From NCBI GenBank assembly GCA_964498785.1, contig CAZCJL010000017.1:1-64000 (forward strand): DNA of 64,000 nt. Direction: 5' to 3'. Origin of the DNA: Mariaggregatimicrobium sp964498785. GTDB lineage: Bacteria > Zhuqueibacterota > Zhuqueibacteria > Thermofontimicrobiales > Thiofontviventaceae. The notes under the pieces are model-generated. The model was not told where the DNA came from. It worked only from the letters and a program-made list of their open reading frames with translations, and did no database searches. Shown in pieces: positions 42,661 through 53,100 of this stretch. The position numbers were made by a program, and so were the translations under genes. The stretch's first letter is position 1, and each line of letters starts with the position of its first letter.

Positions 42661-44942
42661 CAATACAAACTCAAATACCGTTTTCTTTTCACCACATCAC
42701 CCGTGTTTTTATCGGTCACAGTAACCAGCAACTCATAATCCCCGGGATCATTTTTTTCAACATTAATCGCCAAATATTCAGCAGAGAATTCGCTGGCTCC
42801 CTCACGATCTGTCTCCAGCGTGATCGCCGATTTTCCGCCGGTTAAAAAACCGAACAATTTGCTCAAACCGCTTTTTCGGCTTTTCACCAGCGTCAATGTA
42901 TATTCAATTAGAAAATTCGTTCGCTGTTCATCATTTCTGGTAAGATTATATAACTCAAAATACATATAAACCGGCTGTGTTTTCAGATAAATGTGCGACG
43001 GATTGGGAACCACATCGAGGTCCTGTCTCGTAAACTTGCCCTTTTCTAAAGATGGTTTGATTTCACTAGCAAATAAGATATCGCTCATATTAAGATCATC
43101 ACTGGAAAAATCCTTGACCTGCACCCGGTAACGCGATGTATTCAATAGCGCCGGCGTGCGGCAGCTTGCATTGAATACGATATGAAATGAATCCGGCGGC
43201 AGCGCTGCCAGATAATAGTCGACGTATCTGTTCCCAGGCTGTACATCCAATTCAATCGTGTCCGTATTTTTACCCGCGAGATTCCATTGATCGTCGTAAA
43301 TCACCAGTCCCTTATCGATTTTCACCAATGAGCGCTCCTGCTTCATTTTGGATTGAATTGGCGACATGGCGATGGAATAGTAAATTTCCAGATTCGTGCG
43401 TCCGTTTGCACCCCGGAACGACGCCGTGGTCAGGCTCACCGGTAGTGGCTCCAGTTTTACTTCCCACGAATGGCGGTCCGTGACCAGCGCTGAACTGACG
43501 GCTTCCTCACTCTCATGCGCCATTTCATCGACGTAAGCAAGACGCTGTGTTTCATCAGCATATAAAAATTTGTGGTACAGCCGGCCCCAATGCGAGCGCT
43601 CCTGAATCATCTGCTGATTTTCAATGATCGGTGTAAACCGCCAGTATTGACTCTCCCGTTCAGGAGTGAAATGAAAAATCATTTTCGGCGCTGTCGCTGT
43701 TTCATAATACATCCATGATTCCACCGGCACATCTTCTCCCTGGTTCACGACTTGCTCGTCCGGTTTGCCGTGCCGGATATAAATAAGCCCTTTGTCATTG
43801 AATTCCTCGTTTAATTTATAAGATGCGGGATAATGAATATAGCTCATGCGATCGACCTGGCTGAACCGCGATCGAAAGCCGCGGTAGATATAATTTTTCT
43901 CTGCATATAACAGCCGGTGATAATGTTCGGACAACCGGTAATTAATCGCTGCAATCGGCGTCGGATCGCGTTTTGTCCACAAGTGGCGGAAGAAAGCCTT
44001 TTTCTCTTCAATTGTCGAACATGTTTGATATTCCGCATACTCATGATCTGTCTGTATGTATTTCACATCCTGAAAAACAATGCCTGCATCTACATCGTCA
44101 TCCATTTCATCTACCGCACGCCAGAAATATGATTCTGCCTTTTCCGCTTGCAATTGCGCATAATGGATGCGCGCCAGCGACAGGTAAATCGCTTGTCGCG
44201 GCATGATCAGTGGCGTTTGAAGCATGTCGTTCAACACAGTCGCTGCCGGTTTGTATTCTCCCATGCTGCGATATTTTTCCGCAATTGCAAAGCGAGCATG
44301 GTCATACGGCTGTTTTTCGAGCCATTCGATAATTTCACCCGATGAGAGCGTATTTTCGAGATTGATTAAATCTCTGTCTACATCCTGAAAAATAAAATAT
44401 TGATAAATGCGAAAAATCCGAATTTGTGGTTCAACCAGATCGGGACGTACTAATATTTGTCGTTGGGCAGCTCGGATCGCATCATCAAATTTGTGGCGAT
44501 ATTGCAGCAGAATCGCATATTGCAGCAGCACATCCCGGAACGTCGAGTCCTGTTTCATCACCGCTAAAAAATGTTTTTTGGAACGGTTCCATTCCCATTT
44601 TCTTTGCAGAAGAACTTTAAACTTTCCATTCTCCCGGTAACAAATCCCGCGATAATAATGTGCTGTTTTGTTTTGCGGATCGATTTTCAGAATTTTTTCA
44701 AATTCATCATTCGCATTTGCCCACTCTTCTTTTTCAATTTTAATCTTTCCCAATCCAAAACGAGCAGATATATTTTTTTTATCTCTCTTCAATGCGCTTT
44801 TGTAATTTTCCTCAGCTTCCTTCAATTCTCCGATTTCAAAAAGTGAATCTCCGATAGCAACAGTATTTTCATCATTTCCCAAAAGTGGAGTGAGCGTATA
44901 AGTGATAAAAAATAAAAAGAAAATTTTAAATACAACTTTCAT
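42660..44942 (-). CDS. TPR and GWxTD-domain protein (second copy)
   Basis: 760 residues. Signal peptide (FKIFFLFFITYTLTPLLG), then four or more TPR units (AIGDSLFEIGELKEAEENYK, SALKRDKKNISARFGLGKIK, FEKILKIDPQNKTAHYYRGI) and more helical repeats to about 300. A GWxTD domain (about 310-480) follows: FFRHLWTKRDPTPIAAINYR, then EEFNDKGLIYIRHGKPDEQ. The G-W-x-T-D core itself is replaced by EFNDKG. The C-terminus (about 500-760) is beta-rich with an Ig-like look (GDYELLVTVTDKNTGDVVKR). The GWxTD family is typical of Acidobacteriota and FCB bacteria and its function is unknown. Paralogue of the gene 15 bp upstream. Confidence 0.85.
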   Translation of the reverse strand: MKVVFKIFFLFFITYTLTPLLGNDENTVAIGDSLFEIGELKEAEENYKSALKRDKKNISARFGLGKIKIEKEEWANANDEFEKILKIDPQNKTAHYYRGICYRENGKFKVLLQRKWEWNRSKKHFLAVMKQDSTFRDVLLQYAILLQYRHKFDDAIRAAQRQILVRPDLVEPQIRIFRIYQYFIFQDVDRDLINLENTLSSGEIIEWLEKQPYDHARFAIAEKYRSMGEYKPAATVLNDMLQTPLIMPRQAIYLSLARIHYAQLQAEKAESYFWRAVDEMDDDVDAGIVFQDVKYIQTDHEYAEYQTCSTIEEKKAFFRHLWTKRDPTPIAAINYRLSEHYHRLLYAEKNYIYRGFRSRFSQVDRMSYIHYPASYKLNEEFNDKGLIYIRHGKPDEQVVNQGEDVPVESWMYYETATAPKMIFHFTPERESQYWRFTPIIENQQMIQERSHWGRLYHKFLYADETQRLAYVDEMAHESEEAVSSALVTDRHSWEVKLEPLPVSLTTASFRGANGRTNLEIYYSIAMSPIQSKMKQERSLVKIDKGLVIYDDQWNLAGKNTDTIELDVQPGNRYVDYYLAALPPDSFHIVFNASCRTPALLNTSRYRVQVKDFSSDDLNMSDILFASEIKPSLEKGKFTRQDLDVVPNPSHIYLKTQPVYMYFELYNLTRNDEQRTNFLIEYTLTLVKSRKSGLSKLFGFLTGGKSAITLETDREGASEFSAEYLAINVEKNDPGDYELLVTVTDKNTGDVVKRKRYLSLY

Positions 44943-44957
44943 AATATCCCCGGAAAG

Positions 44958-47237
44958 TTAATGTAATTTAACGATTTGCTTCCTTTCAAACGAGTCGCCG
45001 GTAAGTTCATCTGTGACTTTCACCTTTAATTCATATTCTCCGGCCTGGTAGCGAGTGACATCAATTGCCAGAAACTCGACTGAGGTGCTGCTATCTCCCT
45101 GACGATCTGCACGAATTGTCACAGATGCTTTATTCGCACCGGTAAAAAAACCAAGCAGTTTTTGCAGTCCGGATCGATCCAGATTTATCGATGTCAATGT
45201 ATATTCAATGGAAAATTCCGTGTTGCCGGCGGGATTTTTGGATAGATTGTATATCTCAAAATATATGTTCATCGGATCGGAGCGATGATATTGCCGATAT
45301 GGATTGGGCGTTACCTTTAATCCGTTTTTCACGAAAACATCGTTTTCAACGGATGGTTCGATGTGTGACGCCAGCTCGATACTGCTCATCATCAACTGCC
45401 CGGTATTGAAATTATCAATCTGTTCCCCAAATTTATAACCACCGACATACTCTGTTTTTTGTGGATTGATGAAAAAAGCGACATTGTAAGAATCCGGCTC
45501 CACATACGATTGATACACACCCACATAGTTTTGATCTTTCCTAACTGGTAAAACAACGGCGTCATTCTCGCGAGCAACAGGCTCCCAACTTAAATTATGA
45601 ATGGAATATCCTTTTTTGAACGTTATATCTTTATCAACATACATTTCATCCTGTGCAAGCTGTTCGAGCGGAATTGCATAATACAGCTCCAGCAAGGTTT
45701 TTTCATTTGATCCCTTAAATTCGGCTATGTAAAACGGAATACTCATCGGCCTGGTGCTTTCAGCCCAGGTGTGGCGATCTGTTTTCAAACCTTCGATAAC
45801 GGATTCCCGGCTTTCGCGGGCCATTTCCTCGTAATATGCAGGGTATTCAACCGGTTCGGCAGTCAGCAACTGAAAATAAATATTATCCCACACCAGCCGA
45901 TCTTCCAGCATTTTCGGATGCACCACCACCGGTCCCAGACGCCAGGCAGAAACAGAATTGAATAACAAAAAATGGAACGTCATTTTCGGAAGTTGCTGAT
46001 TGCCATAATAGAGCCAGGATTCATTAAATGGCACATCTTCCCCAGCAGTCACAACTTTATCCGATGGCTCGCCATGCCGGATGTAAATCAGCCCTTTGTC
46101 ATTGTATTCGTCATTTAACTTGAACACTTCGCTGAATTCCAGATGTTTTAGCTGATCGGGATTATTGAAGTGGGTTCGGAAGCCGTCATATTCATAATAC
46201 TTTTCCGCGTACAACAAACGTTTAAAATGTTCTTCCAGCCGTATATTTATATCAGCAGCCGGCAACGGATTTCGCGAATTCCAGATGCGATGAAAAAAGT
46301 GAATTCGCTCTCCATTGTTTGTCAATGATTTATAGGTGGCAAGTTCTGAATCGGTGAGTACATATTTTATTTGTTCAAACACAAGATCGGATTCGGCCTG
46401 ATTGTGGATAGAATCTACCGCCATCCAAAAATAACGCTGTCCCTCATGAGGATTATTTTTTGCATAATTGATTTTCGCAATTGACAAAAGCAATGGCTGC
46501 CTGGTAATCTGTAACGGTCGATTCAATATTCTTTCAAAAATCGAATCCGCTTTCTGATATTGCTCCGCACGACGAAAAACTTCACCGATGAAATATTCTG
46601 CCTCCTGCCACGGCTGTTCCTGCAGCCATGCGACCGCATCTTTCGTATTTTTGTGAGAAATCAAATACCTGTAATAACGAAATAATTTCACCCGGGGTGA
46701 AATTAAATCCGGGCGTACTCTCACCTGCCGATGCAGCAGTTTTACAGCATTTTCGTACTGTTCTTTGTAGCGCAGCAGTTTGGCATATTGAAATAACACA
46801 TCTTTATAGCTTGAATCTCGCGCAATAATCTGTTGAAAATACTTTTTCGATTTATCCCAATCGATTTTTCGCAATAAGAGCACTTTAAATTTTCCGGTCT
46901 CGCGGAAACCGATTCCGCGATAATACATTGCTTCCGAATTATTCGGGTCAAGCTTCAGTACTTTATTAAATCGATCTTTCGCGTCTCCCCAATCTTCTGC
47001 AGCAATAGCAATTTTACCCAATCCGGTATGAGCAGGAATCAGCGAATTATCAATGTCCAGGGCTTTTTTATACTGTTTCTCAGCTTTTTTAAAATCACCG
47101 GTTTGAAACAACGAATCGCCGATTGCGATTTGATGTTCGGCGTCAACCATTTTTTCATCAGCAATAATCATTGACAGGGGAAGTAGCGCGATAATAATAA
47201 CGAATATTAATTTATAAATTCGCATATATTTTTCCAT
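44958..47237 (-). CDS. TPR and GWxTD-domain protein (first copy)
   Basis: 759 residues from ATG 47237; an ATG at 47225 with GGAAAA before it is equally good, while a longer reading back to 47300 adds a polar leader before the signal peptide and is unlikely. Same architecture as the downstream paralogue: signal peptide (IYKLIFVIIIALLPLSMIIA), TPR units (IAIGDSLFQTGDFKKAEKQY, KALDIDNSLIPAHTGLGKIA), GWxTD domain (FFHRIWNSRNPLPAADINIR, NDKGLIYIRHGEPSDKV) and beta-rich C-terminus ending GEYELKVKVTDELTGDSFER. The two copies are collinear over their whole length but clearly diverged. They may act at the cell surface or in the periplasm. Role unknown. Confidence 0.85.
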   Translation of the reverse strand: MEKYMRIYKLIFVIIIALLPLSMIIADEKMVDAEHQIAIGDSLFQTGDFKKAEKQYKKALDIDNSLIPAHTGLGKIAIAAEDWGDAKDRFNKVLKLDPNNSEAMYYRGIGFRETGKFKVLLLRKIDWDKSKKYFQQIIARDSSYKDVLFQYAKLLRYKEQYENAVKLLHRQVRVRPDLISPRVKLFRYYRYLISHKNTKDAVAWLQEQPWQEAEYFIGEVFRRAEQYQKADSIFERILNRPLQITRQPLLLSIAKINYAKNNPHEGQRYFWMAVDSIHNQAESDLVFEQIKYVLTDSELATYKSLTNNGERIHFFHRIWNSRNPLPAADINIRLEEHFKRLLYAEKYYEYDGFRTHFNNPDQLKHLEFSEVFKLNDEYNDKGLIYIRHGEPSDKVVTAGEDVPFNESWLYYGNQQLPKMTFHFLLFNSVSAWRLGPVVVHPKMLEDRLVWDNIYFQLLTAEPVEYPAYYEEMARESRESVIEGLKTDRHTWAESTRPMSIPFYIAEFKGSNEKTLLELYYAIPLEQLAQDEMYVDKDITFKKGYSIHNLSWEPVARENDAVVLPVRKDQNYVGVYQSYVEPDSYNVAFFINPQKTEYVGGYKFGEQIDNFNTGQLMMSSIELASHIEPSVENDVFVKNGLKVTPNPYRQYHRSDPMNIYFEIYNLSKNPAGNTEFSIEYTLTSINLDRSGLQKLLGFFTGANKASVTIRADRQGDSSTSVEFLAIDVTRYQAGEYELKVKVTDELTGDSFERKQIVKLH

Positions 47238-47407
47238 TGTTGAATTATAATGTACGTTTTTAAGAGAGTTTTGTGTCATCGTTCGTAGTGAGGCGGACAT
47301 AATTTAACACATTGTTTTCACATATTCTTGATTAATATACAACAGTATCTTTAGAAAATCAAGTTATTCATTTTAGTCATTTTTTTGACAATATTACAAC
47401 TTTTCAG

Positions 47408-47436
47408 TTGACATATCTCATTTTATGTGCTATATT
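47408..47436 (+). promoter_or_regulatory. Strong sigma-70 promoter of the MarR-efflux operon
   Basis: TTGACA (47408-47413), exactly 17 bases, TATATT (47431-47436). The -35 is perfect, and the -10 abuts the twin operators. Confidence 0.85.
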
Positions 47437-47465
47437 ATCGGAAACCGATATATCGGAAAGCGATA
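47436..47465. promoter_or_regulatory. Two adjacent 15-bp operators for the MarR regulator
   Basis: TATCGGAAACCGATA (47436-47450, perfect dyad around AAA) directly followed by TATCGGAAAGCGATA (47451-47465, one mismatch). They cover the end of the -10 and the transcription start, 16 bases before the MarR ATG at 47481, so binding should repress the operon. Confidence 0.85.
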
Positions 47466-47480
47466 CTTTGGAGAATCAAA

Positions 47481-47939
47481 ATGGATAATCAACTATCAGA
47501 AATGACCAGGCGGTTTTCTAATTCTTTTGTTCCGGTCATGCATATTTTTCACAACATTGCCGGCGAGGTTTCCAAAACGGCAGATTTATCATTGGCTCAA
47601 TATCGGGTTATTATGCTTGTTTATCAATCCGGGCCAATGTCAATCAACGCGCTGAAAAATAGACTAAACACAGCGCAGAGTTCTGCCAGTGAAATGGTAA
47701 ATCGATTGGTAACATCAGGTTTTTTACAACGCGAAAAATCTTCCAATGACCGACGTGTGACAATGTTCCAATTGACCGACAGGGCACGCGATTTAATACA
47801 GCAGCGAACACAAATGATGCAGGATGTGTTTCGGGATATGCTGGAACATTTTTCGCCCGAAGAACAAAATCAACTGGTAGAGTCTTTTGAACTCATTTTA
47901 AAATTAATGCTCAAAATCAGAGATCAAAAAAATATTTAA
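47481..47939 (+). CDS. MarR family transcriptional regulator
   Basis: 152 residues from ATG 47481, which has TTGGAGAATC upstream; the longer frame back to 47427 would run through the operators and is rejected. Winged-helix MarR fold: LAQYRVIMLVYQSGPMSINA, LKNRLNTAQSSASEMVNRLV (recognition helix), TSGFLQREKSSNDRRVTMFQ with the wing and its D-R-R, then C-terminal dimer helices. It is the first gene of the efflux operon and probably represses it through the twin operators, releasing when a toxic ligand binds. Confidence 0.92.
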   Translation: MDNQLSEMTRRFSNSFVPVMHIFHNIAGEVSKTADLSLAQYRVIMLVYQSGPMSINALKNRLNTAQSSASEMVNRLVTSGFLQREKSSNDRRVTMFQLTDRARDLIQQRTQMMQDVFRDMLEHFSPEEQNQLVESFELILKLMLKIRDQKNI

Positions 47940-47953
47940 ATCAGGTACGTTTT

Positions 47954-49291
47954 ATGGTTAAATTAAAAAGCGGTATTTTCGTAATACTATCCTTTATTTT
48001 TCATTCATTACTGATTTCACAACCACAATTAACTCTTGACGAATGTTTAAAACAGGCATTCGAGCATAGCAACCTGATTAAAATCAGTAAACTTGATACC
48101 AGACATGCTGAGAAGAAATTTGCCGAAACAAAGGCGCAGCGCTTGCCGCAAATCAATTTATCCGGTATGTACACCCGCATCGGAGAAGTTACTGCATTTT
48201 CCATTCCCATGGGACCCAACGGAGAATCTCGTACATTTCAATTCGGAACGCAAAACAGAATGAATCTGGATGTAAAAATGGAATTCGCGGCATTTACCTG
48301 GGGCCGAATATCCGGTTCGATTCAGATGTCAGAATCGGGAATTAAAATGTCTGATCTGCAACATCGGCAACAGGTATTGCAAACCACGGATCAGGTATTG
48401 CGCGCATTTTATGCATTGCTGCTAAATCAGGAAGTGATCAAATTGCACCAGATGAATGTGCAGCGCGCGGAAAAGCATTATCAGGTCACGAAAAAGCGAT
48501 TCAATTCGGGCTATATCCCGAAGCTGGAATATTTACGGGCACAGGTTCAATTGAAGAACGCCGAAACCTCACATGATGAAGCAACGGGGAATCTGAAAAA
48601 AAGCACATTATTTCTGGCAAAATTAATCGGAATAACGGATACGGACATCGAGGTTACCGGCGCATTTGAGCGCATGCCGGTCACTTATTCTCAAACCGAA
48701 TGGCTGGAACGGGCGCTCTCTGCGCGGACGGATATGCAAATTTTGCAAATACGGCAAAATATGAGCGAAGACGAAATCACGATTGCACGGAGTGGCAATA
48801 AACCCAATTTATTCCTATTCTCTGGCTATAATGTACAAAACGGTTTTGATCCCATGGATCCGAACCGGTTCATTGATAACTGGAATGTGGGAGCGCAGGT
48901 CGTTATCCCATTGTTTGATGGATTTGCCACATCCAATAAAGTGCAGCAGGCAAAGTTAAATTTGCAGTCTGCACAGCTTCAGGAACAGGAAATTCGCCAA
49001 ATGATTCGGCTGCAAATTCAGCAGACAATTATCACTATGGAGCAAACCAGGGACAAAATCATGAATCAGGAAAAAAATATCGAACTTGCCAGGGAAACGC
49101 TGAAGGTCGCGGAAACGCAATATCAAAACGGACATATTTCTTCGCTTGAAGTATTAGATGCGCAGCAGATGCTATCTCAGGCAGAATTATTACATACACA
49201 GGCCATTTTTAACAACATCATGGCAAAACTCGATCTATGCAAATCCATCGAAGATTATTCATGGTTTGGAAATGAATTAGACATCAAATAA
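47954..49291 (+). CDS. TolC-family outer-membrane efflux protein
   Basis: 445 residues. Signal peptide (residues about 1-22, LLISQPQ), then two repeated halves of the outer-membrane efflux protein domain. LTLDECLKQAFEHSNLIKI opens the first and TEWLERALSARTDMQILQIR the second; long coiled-coil helices (LNLQSAQLQEQEIRQMIRLQ, ARETLKVAETQYQNGHISSL) and the beta-barrel strands lie between. It forms the outer-membrane duct of the tripartite pump. 14 bp after the MarR gene. Confidence 0.93.
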   Translation: MVKLKSGIFVILSFIFHSLLISQPQLTLDECLKQAFEHSNLIKISKLDTRHAEKKFAETKAQRLPQINLSGMYTRIGEVTAFSIPMGPNGESRTFQFGTQNRMNLDVKMEFAAFTWGRISGSIQMSESGIKMSDLQHRQQVLQTTDQVLRAFYALLLNQEVIKLHQMNVQRAEKHYQVTKKRFNSGYIPKLEYLRAQVQLKNAETSHDEATGNLKKSTLFLAKLIGITDTDIEVTGAFERMPVTYSQTEWLERALSARTDMQILQIRQNMSEDEITIARSGNKPNLFLFSGYNVQNGFDPMDPNRFIDNWNVGAQVVIPLFDGFATSNKVQQAKLNLQSAQLQEQEIRQMIRLQIQQTIITMEQTRDKIMNQEKNIELARETLKVAETQYQNGHISSLEVLDAQQMLSQAELLHTQAIFNNIMAKLDLCKSIEDYSWFGNELDIK

Positions 49292-49315
49292 TCATGCCAA
49301 AAACAGGAGTGCCCC

Positions 49316-50197
49316 ATGTATAAATCGTTATTCATTTTATTCATCTCTATTCTGATGTTAACATCGTGCGGCAGGCAAACCGATGTATCGGATGCAAGTG
49401 AACAGCTAAACAAGACAGTGACAGTAAAGGTTACATCCGCAGAATTGCGTAAAATTTCCAAAACAATAAAAGTCACTGGTGATATTGCCCCGCTTTACTC
49501 TGTTCAAATCTATCCCAAAGTCCCGGGCATTGTCATTTCCGAAAAAGTGAAACTGGGAAATATGGTTCGTAAAGATCAAACGCTGGCGCAAATGGAACAG
49601 GATGTTCCGGGGATGGAATTTTCCACAATCAATATCAACGCCACGACTGATGGCACAATTACAATGGATGCTGTGGATATCGGATTAAAGGTAAATGTAC
49701 AGCAACCGGTATACACTATCAGTCAGTTGGACCGTGTTTACATGGTTGCAAAATTGAACGAGTCGGATCTGGGAAAAATCAGTACCGGTCAAAAAACATC
49801 CGTTAAAGTGGATGCGTACCCGGAAAAAGAATTTTATGGAAAAATTGCAGAAATCTATCCGGTAGTGGATCGGATGTCACGATCTGCGACATTGAAAATT
49901 TTATTAAATAATTCGCAACAGTTATTCAAACCAGGCATGTTTGCTACAGCGCGAATATTTATCGGTACTCATAATGCAGTGATGATTCCATGGGATGCTA
50001 TTGTGCGTGTTGGAGCAAACACCTGTATTTATATTATCCAAAACAGCAGGGCTGATCAAATAAACGTTCAAACCGGTATTGTAGAAAACGACATGGTGGA
50101 AGTCAGCGGAAATGTGAGCGCCGGGGATTCGGTTGTGGTGTTAGGACAAAATTTATTGGAAGACGATATGTCTGTCAATGTCTCGGAGGATTTTTAG
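49316..50197 (+). CDS. RND efflux periplasmic adaptor lipoprotein, hairpin-less
   Basis: 293 residues, shorter than the usual 350-400. Lipobox LTSC (Cys about 18). The lipoyl halves KVPGIVISEKVKLGNMVRKD and INATTDGTITMDAVDIGLKV are separated by only about 25 residues, so the long alpha-helical hairpin that normally meets TolC is missing; the Borrelia adaptor BesA is a known case of this. The beta-barrel (LDRVYMVAKLNESDLGKIST) and membrane-proximal (VMIPWDAIVRVGANTCIYII) domains are intact. It is directly followed by the pump gene without spacing. Confidence 0.88.
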   Translation: MYKSLFILFISILMLTSCGRQTDVSDASEQLNKTVTVKVTSAELRKISKTIKVTGDIAPLYSVQIYPKVPGIVISEKVKLGNMVRKDQTLAQMEQDVPGMEFSTININATTDGTITMDAVDIGLKVNVQQPVYTISQLDRVYMVAKLNESDLGKISTGQKTSVKVDAYPEKEFYGKIAEIYPVVDRMSRSATLKILLNNSQQLFKPGMFATARIFIGTHNAVMIPWDAIVRVGANTCIYIIQNSRADQINVQTGIVENDMVEVSGNVSAGDSVVVLGQNLLEDDMSVNVSEDF

Positions 50198-53100
50198 ATG
50201 AAAATTACAGAAATCAGTATAAAGCGTTCTGTCGGCACATATCTGGTAATGTTCAGTGTATTTGTACTTGGTTTCTTTTCGCTACCCAATATCCCGGTCA
50301 GTTTCTGGCCGGAATTTGTTGCGCCAACGCTTATCATCATGGCGCCCTATCCGGGTGTGGGGCCAGAGGAAATTGAAGAACAAATCGCCGAGCCACTGGA
50401 GGAACAGCTTGCGACCATCGACGGAGTTGATGAAATCGAAACTGCATGTCTTGAGGGAATGTGTCGCATCTTCGTCCGGTTTGGTTGGGGCGTGGATTTT
50501 GATGAAGCGAAACGAGATGTGCAAGACCGAACCCGAAAAGCGCGCAGCCAATTTCCCAGAGATGCCGCCGAACCGCTCGTGTTGCAAGTTCAGGATTTTC
50601 TGCCTCCGGGCATTGAGCTGGGCTTTTATTCAAACCAACGGGAATTAAATGAAATCCGCGATATTGTGGACACAAAACTTAAAAATCGTTTCGTACGTCT
50701 GGAAAACGTTGCCACTGTATCGACATTTGGTGGTTATGAGCAACATGTTAACGTTGAGATTGACCCGGACCGGCTTTATGCTTTTGGTGTTTCGCTGAGT
50801 CAGGTAAGCAACACATTAACAGCGGAGAACCTGAATATGCCTGCCGGCAAACTAACAACCGAATATAAAAATTACTATATTCGAATTCTCGGCAAATTTA
50901 AAGAGCTGCGCGATATTGAAAATGTCATTATTGCATCGGTAAACAATTCTCCGGTCTATCTTAAAGATATTGCCACAGTGACTTTTGGAAATAAGGAACG
51001 AGATTCGATTATCCGTTTGAATGGCAGAGAAATTATTGGTTTGCAAATTCGTGAAAAAAGCGGTGGTAATACTGTTGCCATGGTCGAGGAAGCACGGGCC
51101 GAACTGGACGCGGTTCGGGATATTTTACCGGATGACATTACAACGGTGATTTTACGGGATCAATCAATTTTTATTAAAAATTCTATTAATAATGTCATCA
51201 CCAATGCCGGAATCGGTGCATTACTTGCGGCATTGATCATTTTATTATTTTTAGGAAATGTGAGAAACACGCTTATCATTGCATTCTCCATTCCTGTTTC
51301 GATTGTTGCGACATTTTTATTGATTGATATGTATGGATTGTCGATAAACACAATTTCTCTCGGTGGCCTGGCGCTGGGTATCGGGATGATTGTCGATTCA
51401 TCCATCGTTGTGCTCGAAAATATTTTTCGAAATTTACGGCAGAAAAAAGGGAGAGATCGGCTGACCCGAATCGTTGATGCAACGTCGGAAGTTGGCAGTG
51501 CCATTGCCGCATCAACTCTTACTTCTGTGGTTGTTTTTCTGCCACTGGCGTTCCTGGTTGGATTGTTTGCCGTATTGCTTGGAGAATTGGCATTGACGGT
51601 TGTATTTGCTCTGTCAATATCAATTATCGTCGCGCTCACAGTTGTACCGATGCTCAGTTACAAACTAATGAAGCCCGGAATCAGCGATTCTGTCCTGGGA
51701 AAGTTAGCCAATAGCTGGCAAAATCTATTTGATAAAATATTGGATACCTATAAACCAACCCTCCGTTGGGCATTGCGACACCGTATACTGACGCTTTTGA
51801 TCGCTATCGGATTATTGATCGTAACAATGGTTGTTTTAGTACCCCGACTGGACGTGGAAATGCTGCCATCCATAAATGAGGGTGAATTTCGCGTAGAACT
51901 GCAACTACCGGAAAGTTCTCAACTGGAGCTAACAAATGCCATGTCGCAAAAAGTCGAAACAGAAATAGCCCGGTTGCCTGAAGTAGCGCAAGTATATGCT
52001 GTTGTCGGCATTCTTTCGGTAAGAGGTGAGTTGAAGCCAAATGTTACGACAATCACTGTAAAATTAAAACCTGAATTTTATGACCAGATCGATGCGATCA
52101 TGACAAAAGTCAGAAACCACTGGTCAAATCTGCCTGGAACGAAAGTCGCAGTGCGCCAGACAGATGTTACCGAAGGAATGAGGCGCGAGCCGGTAAACAT
52201 ACGCATTGCGGGTGATGATCTAACTGTTTTAACAGATATCGGGCAACAGGCATTGGGAAAAGTCCAGGCGATTCCGGGAGTGGTAAACGCGAGCAGTTCA
52301 CTTTTAGAAGGACTTTCTGAATTTGGGATCGAAATCGATCGCGAAAAAGCAAGTGATTTGGGACTGACATTTCCGCAAATTGCCACTGTTGTTCGAATAG
52401 CTGTATTAGGAGCCTCAAATACCCGCTTTAGCAGTTACGGAAAAGAGTACGATATTACAATAGAAGTAAATGAAGCGCAGATTGAATCTGTAAACGACCT
52501 CCTGAATTTACCGCTTACCACCATGCGGGGTCAGGTAATTCCGTTGAAATCAGTTGCAACTATCGATTTGCGACGCGGACCCAGCGAAATCAAACGCTTT
52601 GACCAGCAGCGAGTCGTTGAAATTAAGGGAGACATCGCCGGACGTCCGCAGCGGGAAGTTGTCGCGGAAATGAAAAAAAACATACAGGAAATGAATTTAC
52701 CCCCGAATTATTATTTGACATTCGGCGGCCAATCCAAAGGAATCGCCGATTCCTTTCGCAGCTTGCTGGTCGCATTGACAATCGCGATTTTTCTGGTATA
52801 TGTTGTTATGGGCGCGCAGTTTAATTCATTTCTTCACCCGCTTACAATTGCCATGACGATCCCGCTCGCGCTAATCGGCGTATTTTTAGGCTTGTGGATT
52901 TTCGGAGCAGCAATCAGCATGAATGCACTATTGGGAATGATCATGCTGGTGGGAATTGTGGTGAATAATGGTATTTTGCTGATCGATTACATTATTCAGT
53001 TGCGAAATCGTGGCATGGATAAAATTGAAGCCATCGTCACCGGCGGTGCAACACGCCTGCGCCCGATATTGATTACAGCACTGACCACGATCTTCGGGAT

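Noticed and set aside
47238..47300. N-terminal extension of the first GWxTD protein
   Set aside because: It would place a polar leader before the signal peptide; the internal ATGs at 47237 and 47225 fit better.
47427..47480. Longer MarR reading frame
   Set aside because: It overlaps the promoter -10 and both operators; ATG 47481 with GGAG is the natural start.
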